From positions 1 to 35,324 of the forward strand of contig JBOFFC010000109.1 in the NCBI GenBank assembly GCA_051648405.1: 35,324 nucleotides of DNA, read 5' to 3'. Below, one piece after another: positions 1 to 6,371 of the stretch. Within the stretch, counting starts at the first letter, position 1, and each line of letters begins with the position of its first letter. The stretch comes from JBOFFC01 sp051648405 (GTDB lineage: Bacteria > Planctomycetota > Planctomycetia > Pirellulales > Lacipirellulaceae). Under the pieces are notes generated by a model. It was not told where the DNA came from and searched no databases. It saw nothing but the letters and a program-made list of their open reading frames with translations. The position numbers and the translations under genes are program-made.

Positions 1-119
1 CGTCCCCACAGCGCTCGGTGGACGGGGCCCCGGGGTAGCTCGTGGAGCGTCGCCACGGGCACCGGCAGAGGATCGAGCGCGGCGGGCGAGTCGGCTGAGG
101 TCGTCGTGGCGGGGGGCAT
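1..119 (-). CDS. N-terminal fragment of an unidentified protein
   Basis: An open frame on the minus strand starts at ATG 119-117 and runs off the left edge of the window, giving about 39 residues (MPPATTTSADSPAALDPLPV and onwards, then LHELPRGPVHRALWG). The N terminus is rich in Pro, Ala and Thr and has no hydrophobic signal segment. A good -10-like hexamer (TACAAT on the minus strand) lies 7 nt before the ATG, which supports a real start and a leaderless or nearly leaderless mRNA. It is divergent from the aminopeptidase gene at 292. I do not recognise the family from so short a piece. Confidence 0.45.
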   Translation of the reverse strand, partial: MPPATTTSADSPAALDPLPVPVATLHELPRGPVHRALWG

Positions 120-126
120 CGAAGCG

Positions 127-132
127 ATTGTA
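127..132 (-). promoter_or_regulatory. Putative -10 element for the leftmost gene
   Basis: TACAAT on the minus strand (5 of 6 matches to TATAAT) ends 7 nt before the ATG at 119. No clear -35 is visible at the expected distance. The same geometry recurs before the genes starting at 5720 (-) and 17558 (+). Confidence 0.35.
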
Positions 133-291
133 AGCGCCGCAGCCCCGAACGGGACGCACCCACCTCGCCCTTCTCAGCCGCCGCGGTGAGGGGGATAAAT
201 GCGGTAGCAACCGCCGCGACACGCGGCGACTCGCACCGGTCGCGTCGTTTCCGTCCCCTCGCCTCTCGCCTCTTACTTCTCGCCTCTCTCT

Positions 292-1401
292 ATGCACGAC
301 CCCCGCATCGACCGCCTCGCCGACGTGCTGCTCGACCACAGTTGCCAGCTCGAGCCGGGGGAGAACGTCCTGATCGAGGGCTTCGACCTGCCGGAGCCCG
401 ACCTCGTCGTGGCGCTCGTCGAAGGGGCCGCGCGGCGGGGCGCCACGCCGCTGGTGGACCTCAAGAGCCTCGCCGTGCAGCGGGCCCTGTACTGCAACGC
501 GACCGAAGCGGGGATGAAACTCGCCGGCGCGGTCGAGCGCGCCCGCATGGAGCAGGTCCACGCCTACATTGGCGTCCGCGGATCGGCCAACGCCAGCCAA
601 CTGGTCGGCGTCCCCCCCGAGCGGATGGACCTCTACCAGCAGCACTGGTTGCGGCACGTCAACGACTACCGAGTGCCGAAGACCAAGTGGGTCGTGCTGC
701 GCTACCCGACCGACTCGTTCGCGCAGGCGGCCGACATGCCGACGCGCGACTTCGAGGACTTCTTCTTCGACGTCTGCACGGCCGACTACGCGGCGATGCG
801 CGTGGCCCAAGAGCCGCTGGTGAAACGCATGGAGGCCGCCGACCGCGTGCGGATCACGGCGCCGGGGACCGAGCTTGAGTTCTCGATCAAAGGGATCCCC
901 GTGATCCCGTGCAGCGGCGAGCGCAACATCCCCGACGGCGAGGTCTTCACCGCCCCGGTGCGCGACAGCATCAACGGCACGATCCGCTTCAACACGGGCA
1001 GCCGTTACCAGGGGACGGTCTTCAGCGACATCGCCTTCACCTTCAAGAACGGGCAGATCGTCGAGGCGACCTCCAGCGACACACCGCGGCTCAACCAACT
1101 GCTCGACTCCGACGAGGGGGCCCGCTACTGCGGCGAGTGGTCGCTGGGGACCAACAACCGCGTCCGCCGGCCGATGCTCGACACGCTGTTCGACGAGAAG
1201 ATCGGCGGCTCGTTCCACCTCACGCCGGGCAACGCCTACGAAGAGGCCGACAACGGCAACCGCAGCCGCATCCATTGGGACCTGGTGCTAATCCAGCGCG
1301 AGGATACCGGCGGTGGTGAGGTGTGGTTCGACGGCGAGCTGGTTCGCAAAGACGGCCGATTTGTGCCGGCGGATTTGCAGGAGCTGAACGCGGGGCTGTA
1401 G
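292..1401 (+). CDS. M29-family aminopeptidase (AmpS/AmpT/PepS type)
   Basis: A predicted cytosolic metallo-aminopeptidase of 369 residues, the normal length for peptidase family M29. The six metal and catalytic positions known from AmpS/AmpT can be placed: E217 (NIPDGEVFTAP), E282 (YCGEWSLGTN), H309 and Y316 (FHLTPGNAY), and H328 and D330 (IHWDLVL), with spacing close to that of the family. It would release N-terminal amino acids with two divalent metal ions. The start is the ATG at 292; the leader before it is a pyrimidine-rich stretch with repeated cgcctct units and no Shine-Dalgarno motif. No operon partner is visible: a small hairpin (1406-1420, GAGTGC/GCACTC) and a repeat element follow the stop. 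The family assignment is firm; the substrate is unknown. Confidence 0.93.
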   Translation: MHDPRIDRLADVLLDHSCQLEPGENVLIEGFDLPEPDLVVALVEGAARRGATPLVDLKSLAVQRALYCNATEAGMKLAGAVERARMEQVHAYIGVRGSANASQLVGVPPERMDLYQQHWLRHVNDYRVPKTKWVVLRYPTDSFAQAADMPTRDFEDFFFDVCTADYAAMRVAQEPLVKRMEAADRVRITAPGTELEFSIKGIPVIPCSGERNIPDGEVFTAPVRDSINGTIRFNTGSRYQGTVFSDIAFTFKNGQIVEATSSDTPRLNQLLDSDEGARYCGEWSLGTNNRVRRPMLDTLFDEKIGGSFHLTPGNAYEEADNGNRSRIHWDLVLIQREDTGGGEVWFDGELVRKDGRFVPADLQELNAGL

Positions 1402-1424
1402 CCAAGAGTGCGAAGCACTCGTCA

Positions 1425-1508
1425 GGCGAGCCGGCGGCGTAAGCCGTCGGAGTCGTCGCGCCGGGTACCCGCTTCAATCCCTCCGATGGCTGGCGCCGCC
1501 GGCTCGCC
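1425..1508. repeat. 84-bp element with 15-bp terminal inverted repeats, copy 1
   Basis: The element starts with GGCGAGCCGGCGGCG (1425-1439) and ends with its exact reverse complement (1494-1508). Just inside the left end, CCGGCGGC-GTAA-GCCGTCGG forms a second hairpin. A copy in the same orientation, differing at only a few bases, lies at 4360-4441. It looks like a small palindromic (REP/MITE-like) intergenic element. Its right end directly abuts a truncated toxin reading frame, so it marks a recombination or insertion junction. Confidence 0.8.
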
Positions 1509-1574
1509 TTGAAGTGCTTGCAGATGTACGAACCGGGCGACACGAACGATTTCGAGCACTGGACGGGCTTCTAA
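1509..1574 (+). pseudogene. C-terminal remnant of a deleted nuclease toxin
   Basis: The frame ending at TAA 1572-1574 encodes LQMYEPGDTNDFEHWTGF from 1518 on. The intact toxin at 2421-2942 ends with LQMYEPRDENDFKHWTGF, so 15 of the last 18 residues are identical. Homology stops about where the palindromic element at 1425-1508 ends, so everything upstream of the last ~21 codons has been lost. The stop overlaps the ATG of the next gene (TAATG), matching the TGATG overlap in the intact pair. This shows that the gene at 1574 was once coupled to its own toxin. Confidence 0.8.
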
Positions 1575-2380
1575 TGGCGAAGAGATTCAAGACGCTAGGG
1601 CTTGAGTTCACCGAGGAGAGGGCTTCGCGAAACGTGGCGAGCGCCCTCCGGCGGTTCAATGGCCTGGAGGGCTATCCAACCCCGTGCGACCCGGTCGCGG
1701 CCCGGTACTTCGATGTAACGGCGTCGCTGGATTTGTGCGTGCTGACGCACTTGGAAGTAGGGGCGACGGGCTTCGACCTGCAGTACTACATCAAGCAAGG
1801 GGTGCGGGTCGCGGTTGACTACTTCTACGGAGACTACCTGCGGACTGACGAGAAGGCGGCCCGCATGATGTGCAAGGCCCCGGACAACGAGTCCTTGAGT
1901 TGGTGTGAGGTCCATCGTGAGGGCCTTCTGCTGGCGATCCTCGCCGAGGATCCAGAGGCGGAGCGTCGTCTGGTGGAGTGGGTGGAGCCGTGGCTCCCGT
2001 TCGACGGGGGCGGCTACGCCGTCAAGCCGGAAGACAACGCCTTCCACAAGCTGCTGGCGGAGCACCTGCGGGAGGGACGCTTCGTGACGCCTGCGTTGCG
2101 CGAGGCGATTCTGGCCAAGCGCTCGAAGCGCCCGAAGCTGCTGCTGGCGTGTCTGGAGGCGGTGCAGGCGGGGGACGGCGTCGCCTTCGCGAAGGGTTTC
2201 CGCGAGTACCTGGCCTACTTCCTCAAGTCGGACTTCGACCAGCGAGGCTTCGAGAGCCTGTTCAGTGTGGACGGCTCGATCCTGGTCGAGGTGGCGCGTC
2301 GCGCGGGGATCGAACCGACCGGCCTCTCCGAGAAAGAGTCGGCCCTCCTCATGACCCGCCAGACCCTCGGCCTGGCGTAG
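1574..2380 (+). CDS. Imm49-like immunity protein, copy 1 (orphan)
   Basis: 268 residues, start ATG 1574 (MAKRFKTLG), chosen because the paralogue at 2942 begins the same way and because it overlaps the toxin-remnant stop. No signal peptide; predicted helical and cytosolic. The pattern (LLLAILAEDPEAERRLVEW, then LLLACLEAVQAGDGVAFAKG, then a final SILVEVARRAGI helix) resembles the Imm49 immunity family of polymorphic toxin systems; this is my recognition, not a search result. Its partner toxin survives only as the remnant at 1509-1574. Compared with the copy at 2942, the C-terminal half is almost identical in DNA (one mismatch over 2120-2237), while the N-terminal half has diverged widely. It probably neutralises a toxin related to the one at 2421. 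Confidence 0.72.
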   Translation: MAKRFKTLGLEFTEERASRNVASALRRFNGLEGYPTPCDPVAARYFDVTASLDLCVLTHLEVGATGFDLQYYIKQGVRVAVDYFYGDYLRTDEKAARMMCKAPDNESLSWCEVHREGLLLAILAEDPEAERRLVEWVEPWLPFDGGGYAVKPEDNAFHKLLAEHLREGRFVTPALREAILAKRSKRPKLLLACLEAVQAGDGVAFAKGFREYLAYFLKSDFDQRGFESLFSVDGSILVEVARRAGIEPTGLSEKESALLMTRQTLGLA

Positions 2381-2420
2381 GGCCGCGCGGGCCCGTGAGC
2401 CGAACCTCCCGAACCGACTG

Positions 2421-2942
2421 GTGAGGACCGGCCGCGGACAGATCAAGATCCCGGGGACGGGGAACCTGCGGGGGCAGTTCGGGAACCTGTTCAAGCTGAT
2501 TGGGCAGACCAACCGAGGGCAGGAGGTGATCGGGGAGTTCGGGGCGGCGATGGTGGGTTACCTGATGGGCTTCGAGCCGGCGGGCCTGGAGTACGGCAAC
2601 ACGGGGATCGACGGGCTGTTGAAGCACAGCGGCCTGGGGGTCTACTTGGTCATGGAAGCCAAGGGAGGGACCAGCAAGCTCAACCGACGCACCGATCCTC
2701 GGCAGTTCACCCACGAGTGGATTCGCCGCCGATTGAACGACTTGATCGAAGACAACTTCGACAATGGCGGTGCCTCTGGCCGAGCGGCCGAGCTACTCCG
2801 AGCGTCGGTAGACAACAGAAGCCCAATGGCGGCGATGGTGGTGAGCCTGAACCTGAAGGGCCGCGATGGTCGCCTAAAGGTGGGCTTACAGATGTACGAG
2901 CCCAGGGACGAGAACGACTTCAAGCACTGGACGGGTTTCTGA
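2421..2942 (+). CDS. Orphan toxin C-terminal domain, PD-(D/E)XK nuclease type
   Basis: 173 residues from a GTG start. The core fits a restriction-endonuclease fold: E39 (GQEVIGEFG), D64 (GNTGIDGLL), E79-A-K81 (VYLVMEAKGG) and Q95 in RQFTHEWI. The D-x14-ExK spacing and the following Q..xxWI helix are seen in REase-fold toxins of polymorphic toxin systems. There is no signal peptide, Rhs repeat or pre-toxin domain, and no convincing Shine-Dalgarno, so it looks like the tip module of a large secreted toxin left without its delivery part; the frame stays open a short way upstream of the GTG. Its stop overlaps the ATG of the Imm49-like gene (TGATG), which implies translational coupling. DNase activity is inferred. 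A PD-(D/E)XK repair or restriction enzyme is a less likely alternative, given the immunity-like neighbours. Confidence 0.68.
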   Translation: MRTGRGQIKIPGTGNLRGQFGNLFKLIGQTNRGQEVIGEFGAAMVGYLMGFEPAGLEYGNTGIDGLLKHSGLGVYLVMEAKGGTSKLNRRTDPRQFTHEWIRRRLNDLIEDNFDNGGASGRAAELLRASVDNRSPMAAMVVSLNLKGRDGRLKVGLQMYEPRDENDFKHWTGF

Positions 2943-3742
2943 TGGCCAAACGATTCGAGACGCTCGGCGCGACGGTGTACAAGGAAGAGACGGTCGAGTT
3001 CGTCGAGCGGGCATTACGGTACTTCCGAGGAGTGGGAAACTACCCTACCGACAAGAACCAGGTTTCGATGCGTCAGGGGGACGTCTCGGCCGCGTTGGAA
3101 TTATGCTTACTAGTACACCTGGAGGTGGGTGCGACGGGCTTCGACCTACGGCACTACGTCGAGCAGGGATCGCTGGTGGCGATCGACTACTTCTACGGGG
3201 AGTATCTGCGTACCGACGAAGACGCGGCTCGCATGATGCGGAAGGCTCCCGACTCAACCCTGGACTGGTTTGTGGTCTGCCACAGGGGTCTGCTTCTGGC
3301 AATGCTCGCTCAGGACCGCGAGGCGGAACGGCGGCTCTTGGAGTGGGTCGAGCCGTGGCTCCCCTTCGACGACAGCGGCAAGGCGACGCCGGAAGACGAC
3401 GCCTACCTCAAGCTGCTGGCGGAGCACCTGCGTGAGGGCCGTTTCGTGACCATGCCGCTGCGGGACGCGATTGTCGCCAATCGCTCGAAGCGCCCGAAGC
3501 TGCTGCTGGCGTGTCTGGAGGCGGTGCAGGCGGGGGACGGCGTCGCCTTCGCGAAGGGTTTCCGCGAGTACCTCGCCTACTTCCTCAAGTCGGACTTCGG
3601 CGACGGCGGCTTCACCGGCCGCTTCAGCGTCGATGGCTCGATCTTGGTCGAGGTGGCGCGGCGCGCGGGGATCGAACCCACCGGCCTCTCCGAGAAGGAG
3701 TCGGCCCTCCTCATGACCCGCCAGACCCTCGGCCTGGCGTAG
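2942..3742 (+). CDS. Imm49-like immunity protein, copy 2 (cognate of the toxin at 2421)
   Basis: 266 residues, start ATG 2942 overlapping the toxin stop by one base. It is a paralogue of the gene at 1574: the shared blocks are VHLEVGATGFDL, AIDYFYGEYLRTDE, EWVEPWLPFD, LKLLAEHLREGRFVT, and from residue ~180 onwards near-identity at DNA level. The N-terminal third (residues 1-60) differs strongly, as expected if that part contacts the toxin. No signal peptide. By position and coupling it is the likely antidote to the nuclease domain encoded just upstream. The Imm49 assignment is by pattern only. Confidence 0.74.
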   Translation: MAKRFETLGATVYKEETVEFVERALRYFRGVGNYPTDKNQVSMRQGDVSAALELCLLVHLEVGATGFDLRHYVEQGSLVAIDYFYGEYLRTDEDAARMMRKAPDSTLDWFVVCHRGLLLAMLAQDREAERRLLEWVEPWLPFDDSGKATPEDDAYLKLLAEHLREGRFVTMPLRDAIVANRSKRPKLLLACLEAVQAGDGVAFAKGFREYLAYFLKSDFGDGGFTGRFSVDGSILVEVARRAGIEPTGLSEKESALLMTRQTLGLA

Positions 3743-3790
3743 GGCCGCCGGCCGCCGTACAACCCGCTAAACCCGAAGGAGCCGTCTGCG

Positions 3791-4339
3791 ATGAGTTACA
3801 CCCTGACCGCGTTCGCCGTGGACCTGCCGGAAATCGAGCGGCTGGTGGGCTCGAAGGACGAGTCCACCGTCCAGGAGGTGCTCGACCACAACGCCGAGTT
3901 CTTCGACGAAGAGGAAGACCAGTACGACGACGACGAGCTGTTCCTCAGCGCGGCGGTCCGCCAGTTGGTCATGGGGGAGCCGCTCGACTCGGAGGACACG
4001 CACCAGTACGGGTACGCCCTGCAGGAGCTGTGCAGCACGTTCGGCGAGCTGCTGCCGTGCGACGCATGGGGTGGTGTTCGCTGGGGCGCCGTCGAGGGGT
4101 GCGGCTTGGAGGACCTACTGACGCGCAGCGGCACGCCGGTGAAGCTGCCGCTGGCAAGCGACGACTTCCCAAAGGTCGGCCACCTCCGCCGCGGTGCGGA
4201 GCTCGCCGCCGCGCTGGCCGCCGCCCAGGCGAAGCTCGAAACCACCGAAGGCGAACTGGTTGAGCTGCTCGAAGAGTACGTCGGCTGGCTGGAAGAGGCC
4301 ACGGAAACGGGCCGCGACCTGGTGTTCTTCTACCACTAG
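3791..4339 (+). CDS. Acidic DUF7691-like protein, possible third immunity protein
   Basis: 182 residues with a clear ribosome binding site (AAGGAG at 3776-3781, nine bases before the ATG). It starts MSYTLTAFAVDLPEIERLVGS, contains a very acidic stretch (EEEDQYDDDE, residues 41-50) and the motif HQYGYALQELC, and ends GRDLVFFYH. This layout resembles a family of uncharacterised proteins common in actinomycetes and planctomycetes that I associate with DUF7691; I am not certain of the number. The C-terminal third is Ala/Glu-rich and probably a long helix (residues 130-170). It lies 48 bp after the immunity gene in the same direction and before the second palindromic element, so it belongs to the island. 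No catalytic motif is visible. Confidence 0.6.
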   Translation: MSYTLTAFAVDLPEIERLVGSKDESTVQEVLDHNAEFFDEEEDQYDDDELFLSAAVRQLVMGEPLDSEDTHQYGYALQELCSTFGELLPCDAWGGVRWGAVEGCGLEDLLTRSGTPVKLPLASDDFPKVGHLRRGAELAAALAAAQAKLETTEGELVELLEEYVGWLEEATETGRDLVFFYH

Positions 4340-4359
4340 CGTGGGGGAAGCATGTAATA

Positions 4360-4441
4360 GGCGAGCCGGCGGCGTAAGCCGTCGGAGTCGTCGCGCCGGG
4401 TACCCGCTTCCATCCCTCCGACGGCTGGCGCCCCCGGCTCG
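4360..4441. repeat. 84-bp element with terminal inverted repeats, copy 2
   Basis: A same-orientation copy of the element at 1425-1508. The left end GGCGAGCCGGCGGCG (4360-4374) is intact; the right end has one change (4429-4441, cgcccccggctcg). The core, including the GTAA-loop hairpin, matches copy 1 except at a few positions. The two copies bracket the toxin/immunity island as direct repeats about 2.9 kb apart, which would allow deletion or exchange by homologous recombination. Confidence 0.78.
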
Positions 4442-4455
4442 ACTTACTGCGGCTC

Positions 4456-4475
4456 CCCCGGGCCTGCGCCCGGGG
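4456..4475 (-). terminator. GC-rich hairpin downstream of the DUF1570 gene
   Basis: CCCCGGGC-CTGC-GCCCGGGG: a perfect 8-bp stem with a 4-nt loop, 21 bp beyond the stop of the minus-strand gene ending at 4497. No U-run follows on either strand, so it may act with Rho or only stabilise mRNA ends. Confidence 0.35.
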
Positions 4476-4496
4476 CTCGGGGTTCCCGCGCTCCCC

Positions 4497-5720
4497 TCAC
4501 AACCGCTGCATCGTCTCCAGGAAGTCCTCTTCCAGCGCGTCGAGCGGGCCGAAGTGGTCGGTGAACTCCTTGAGGCGGCGCTTCGGCGCGTCGCCGGGCG
4601 CGGGGGCCTCGTACGCCTTCTTCGCCCCCATCCGTTTGACGTAGGCGACGTAGTCGTCGGGGCGGCGTTTGAGCAAATAGTAGGTGAGGGCCCAGGCGTC
4701 GGCGTAGGCGTCGGGCCCCGTGCGCGGGTCGCGCAGCCGCTTGTCGCTGGCGAGCAGCGACGTCAGCGACGACTTGTTCCAGTTCGGCAGGTTCGCGACG
4801 AACGTCTGGTAGCGTAGGGGGTTGGGCTTCCCCACACCGCGCCAGCCGCGGCTGGCGCCCGCCTCGGGGGCCTCGAAGTAGACGGCCATCCCCTCGACGA
4901 GCCACAGCGGCAGGTCCGAGTAGCGCTGCAAGATCCCCGTGTTGAACGCCACCTGGTGCGTCGCCTCGTGGACGATCGTCGATACCAGCGGCTCGGCGGC
5001 CGGCGTCGCGAGCATCATCGACACCTCGCGTCGCGAGCCACGGCGCGGGCCGCTCGACGCCAGGCCGCGCAGCTCTTCGCTGCCGGTCAGGTCGTACATC
5101 CGCACGCGGTTGGTCTTCAGGTTGTAGTAGCCGATGGCGCCGAGCCCCGCGGCGCCGAGGTCCCCGCGGCTGGCCACTTGGTAGGCGGTCCGCGACTCGT
5201 GGATCACGATCGGGAGCGGGAAGCGCGGCTCGGCGAGGCGCAGCCCGCGCTTGCGCCAGAAGGCCACCAGCGCCTTGTGGAGCCCCTCGAGCAGCGAGCT
5301 GGTCCACTCGGCGAACTCGCGGCTCGTGTTGTAGGCCACCACGTAGTGGTCGGTCGTGTGGACGCGGAAGCCTTGCGGCAGGTCCTTCAGCAACGCGTCG
5401 CCGAGCTCGACCGGGGACAGGGGGGCGAACGGTCGGTCGTCCTTCGACGTGTCGAGGACGTCCTCCCCGGCCAACAGGTAGAGCCCCCCCTCGACCGACT
5501 CGACGACCAGCCCCCCCTCGCGGTCGCGGGCGAGGGTTTGTCCGGTGATGGTGGTCGCCGGCCCGGCAACGGGGGTCGCGTCCCCCGGCGTGAGGCTGGG
5601 GAGCATCTCGCGGAAGCTGACGACGTCCATCGCGGGCGCGGCGGCCGCGAGGGAGAGCAGCGCGGCGGCGAATGCGCACCACAGCAGCGCGACAACAAGC
5701 GGTGGGGCGGTGCGGGCCAT
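4497..5720 (-). CDS. DUF1570-like exported gluzincin metallopeptidase
   Basis: 407 residues. Start ATG 5720 is chosen because a hydrophobic signal-like segment follows at once (VVALLWCAFAAALLSLAAAAPA, quoted in part: residues 9-30) and a -10 hexamer sits 6 nt upstream. The zinc motif is H251-E-A-T-H255 with the third ligand E277 in LWLVEGMAVYFEAP, the HExxH...E spacing of gluzincins. This matches the DUF1570 family, abundant in planctomycetes and predicted to be secreted. The N-terminal ~110 residues are a family-specific region; the peptidase core spans about 115-400. The true substrate is unknown. It is divergent from purE. Confidence 0.82.
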   Translation of the reverse strand: MARTAPPLVVALLWCAFAAALLSLAAAAPAMDVVSFREMLPSLTPGDATPVAGPATTITGQTLARDREGGLVVESVEGGLYLLAGEDVLDTSKDDRPFAPLSPVELGDALLKDLPQGFRVHTTDHYVVAYNTSREFAEWTSSLLEGLHKALVAFWRKRGLRLAEPRFPLPIVIHESRTAYQVASRGDLGAAGLGAIGYYNLKTNRVRMYDLTGSEELRGLASSGPRRGSRREVSMMLATPAAEPLVSTIVHEATHQVAFNTGILQRYSDLPLWLVEGMAVYFEAPEAGASRGWRGVGKPNPLRYQTFVANLPNWNKSSLTSLLASDKRLRDPRTGPDAYADAWALTYYLLKRRPDDYVAYVKRMGAKKAYEAPAPGDAPKRRLKEFTDHFGPLDALEEDFLETMQRL

Positions 5721-5726
5721 CAGTCC

Positions 5727-5732
5727 ACTGTA
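5727..5732 (-). promoter_or_regulatory. Putative -10 element placing the mRNA start at the ATG
   Basis: TACAGT on the minus strand ends 6 nt before the ATG at 5720. With normal spacing the transcript would begin at or next to the start codon, giving a leaderless mRNA. No Shine-Dalgarno is present. No good -35 is seen. Confidence 0.4.
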
Positions 5733-5858
5733 ACCCACGGGGACGCGAAGCCGCTCGGGGGGCGCCACGGTCCCTACGGGCGCCGGCGCCGACGCTTGAC
5801 CCCCCGCCCCACCGGCGGGGAAACTCGCCCCTTTCCACCCCGCCATGTGGCCAGCCCT

Positions 5859-6371
5859 ATGCCCGCCGACAGCCGACAGCCAGCAGCCGACAGCCCCCTC
5901 GTTGGCGTTGTGATGGGCTCGGCGAGCGACTGGGAAACGATGCGCGAGGCGGTCGAGGCGCTCGAAGGGCTCGGCGTGGCGGTGGAGTCGCGGATCGTCT
6001 CGGCCCATCGGACCCCCGAGGACATGGTCGAGTACGCCAAGGGGGCCGCGGCGCGGGGCCTCGAGGTCATCGTCGCCGGCGCCGGCGGGGCGGCCCACCT
6101 GCCGGGGATGATCGCGTCGCTGACATTGCTCCCCGTCCTGGGGGTCCCGGTCGAGTCGCAAGCGCTGCGGGGGATCGATTCGCTGCTGTCGATCGTGCAG
6201 ATGCCGCGCGGAGTCCCCGTGGGGACCCTGGCGATCGGCGGTGCGGGGGCTCGGAACGCGGGCCTGCTCGCGGCGCGGATCCTCGCCACCACGCGGCCCG
6301 AGCTCCGCGCGAAGCTCGACGCCCTCCGCGAGGCCGAGGCCGAGCGGGTCCGCCAGCAGGTACTCTCGTGA
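5859..6371 (+). CDS. purE: PurE, N5-carboxyaminoimidazole ribonucleotide mutase
   Basis: 170 residues, class I PurE. It converts N5-CAIR to CAIR in purine synthesis, in the cytosol. Motifs: GSASD at 20-24, SAHRTP at 48-53 with the catalytic H50, and AGAGGAAHLPGM at 73-84, all diagnostic. The start is ATG 5859; the first ~13 residues (MPADSRQPAADSP) come from a reiterated gccgacag DNA stretch and are not part of the fold, which begins at LVGVVMGSASD. No later start codon would keep the first strand, so this start stands. The stop overlaps the GTG of purK by two bases, making a purE-purK operon. Confidence 0.96.
   Translation: MPADSRQPAADSPLVGVVMGSASDWETMREAVEALEGLGVAVESRIVSAHRTPEDMVEYAKGAAARGLEVIVAGAGGAAHLPGMIASLTLLPVLGVPVESQALRGIDSLLSIVQMPRGVPVGTLAIGGAGARNAGLLAARILATTRPELRAKLDALREAEAERVRQQVLS

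Noticed and set aside
4956..5858. Upstream extension of the purE frame
   Set aside because: It overlaps the antisense DUF1570 gene, and the residues before MPADSRQ show no relation to PurE.
5672..6367. Upstream extension of the purK frame to 5672
   Set aside because: This part overlaps purE in another frame and has no ATP-grasp sequence; the GTG at 6368 overlapping the purE stop is the expected start.
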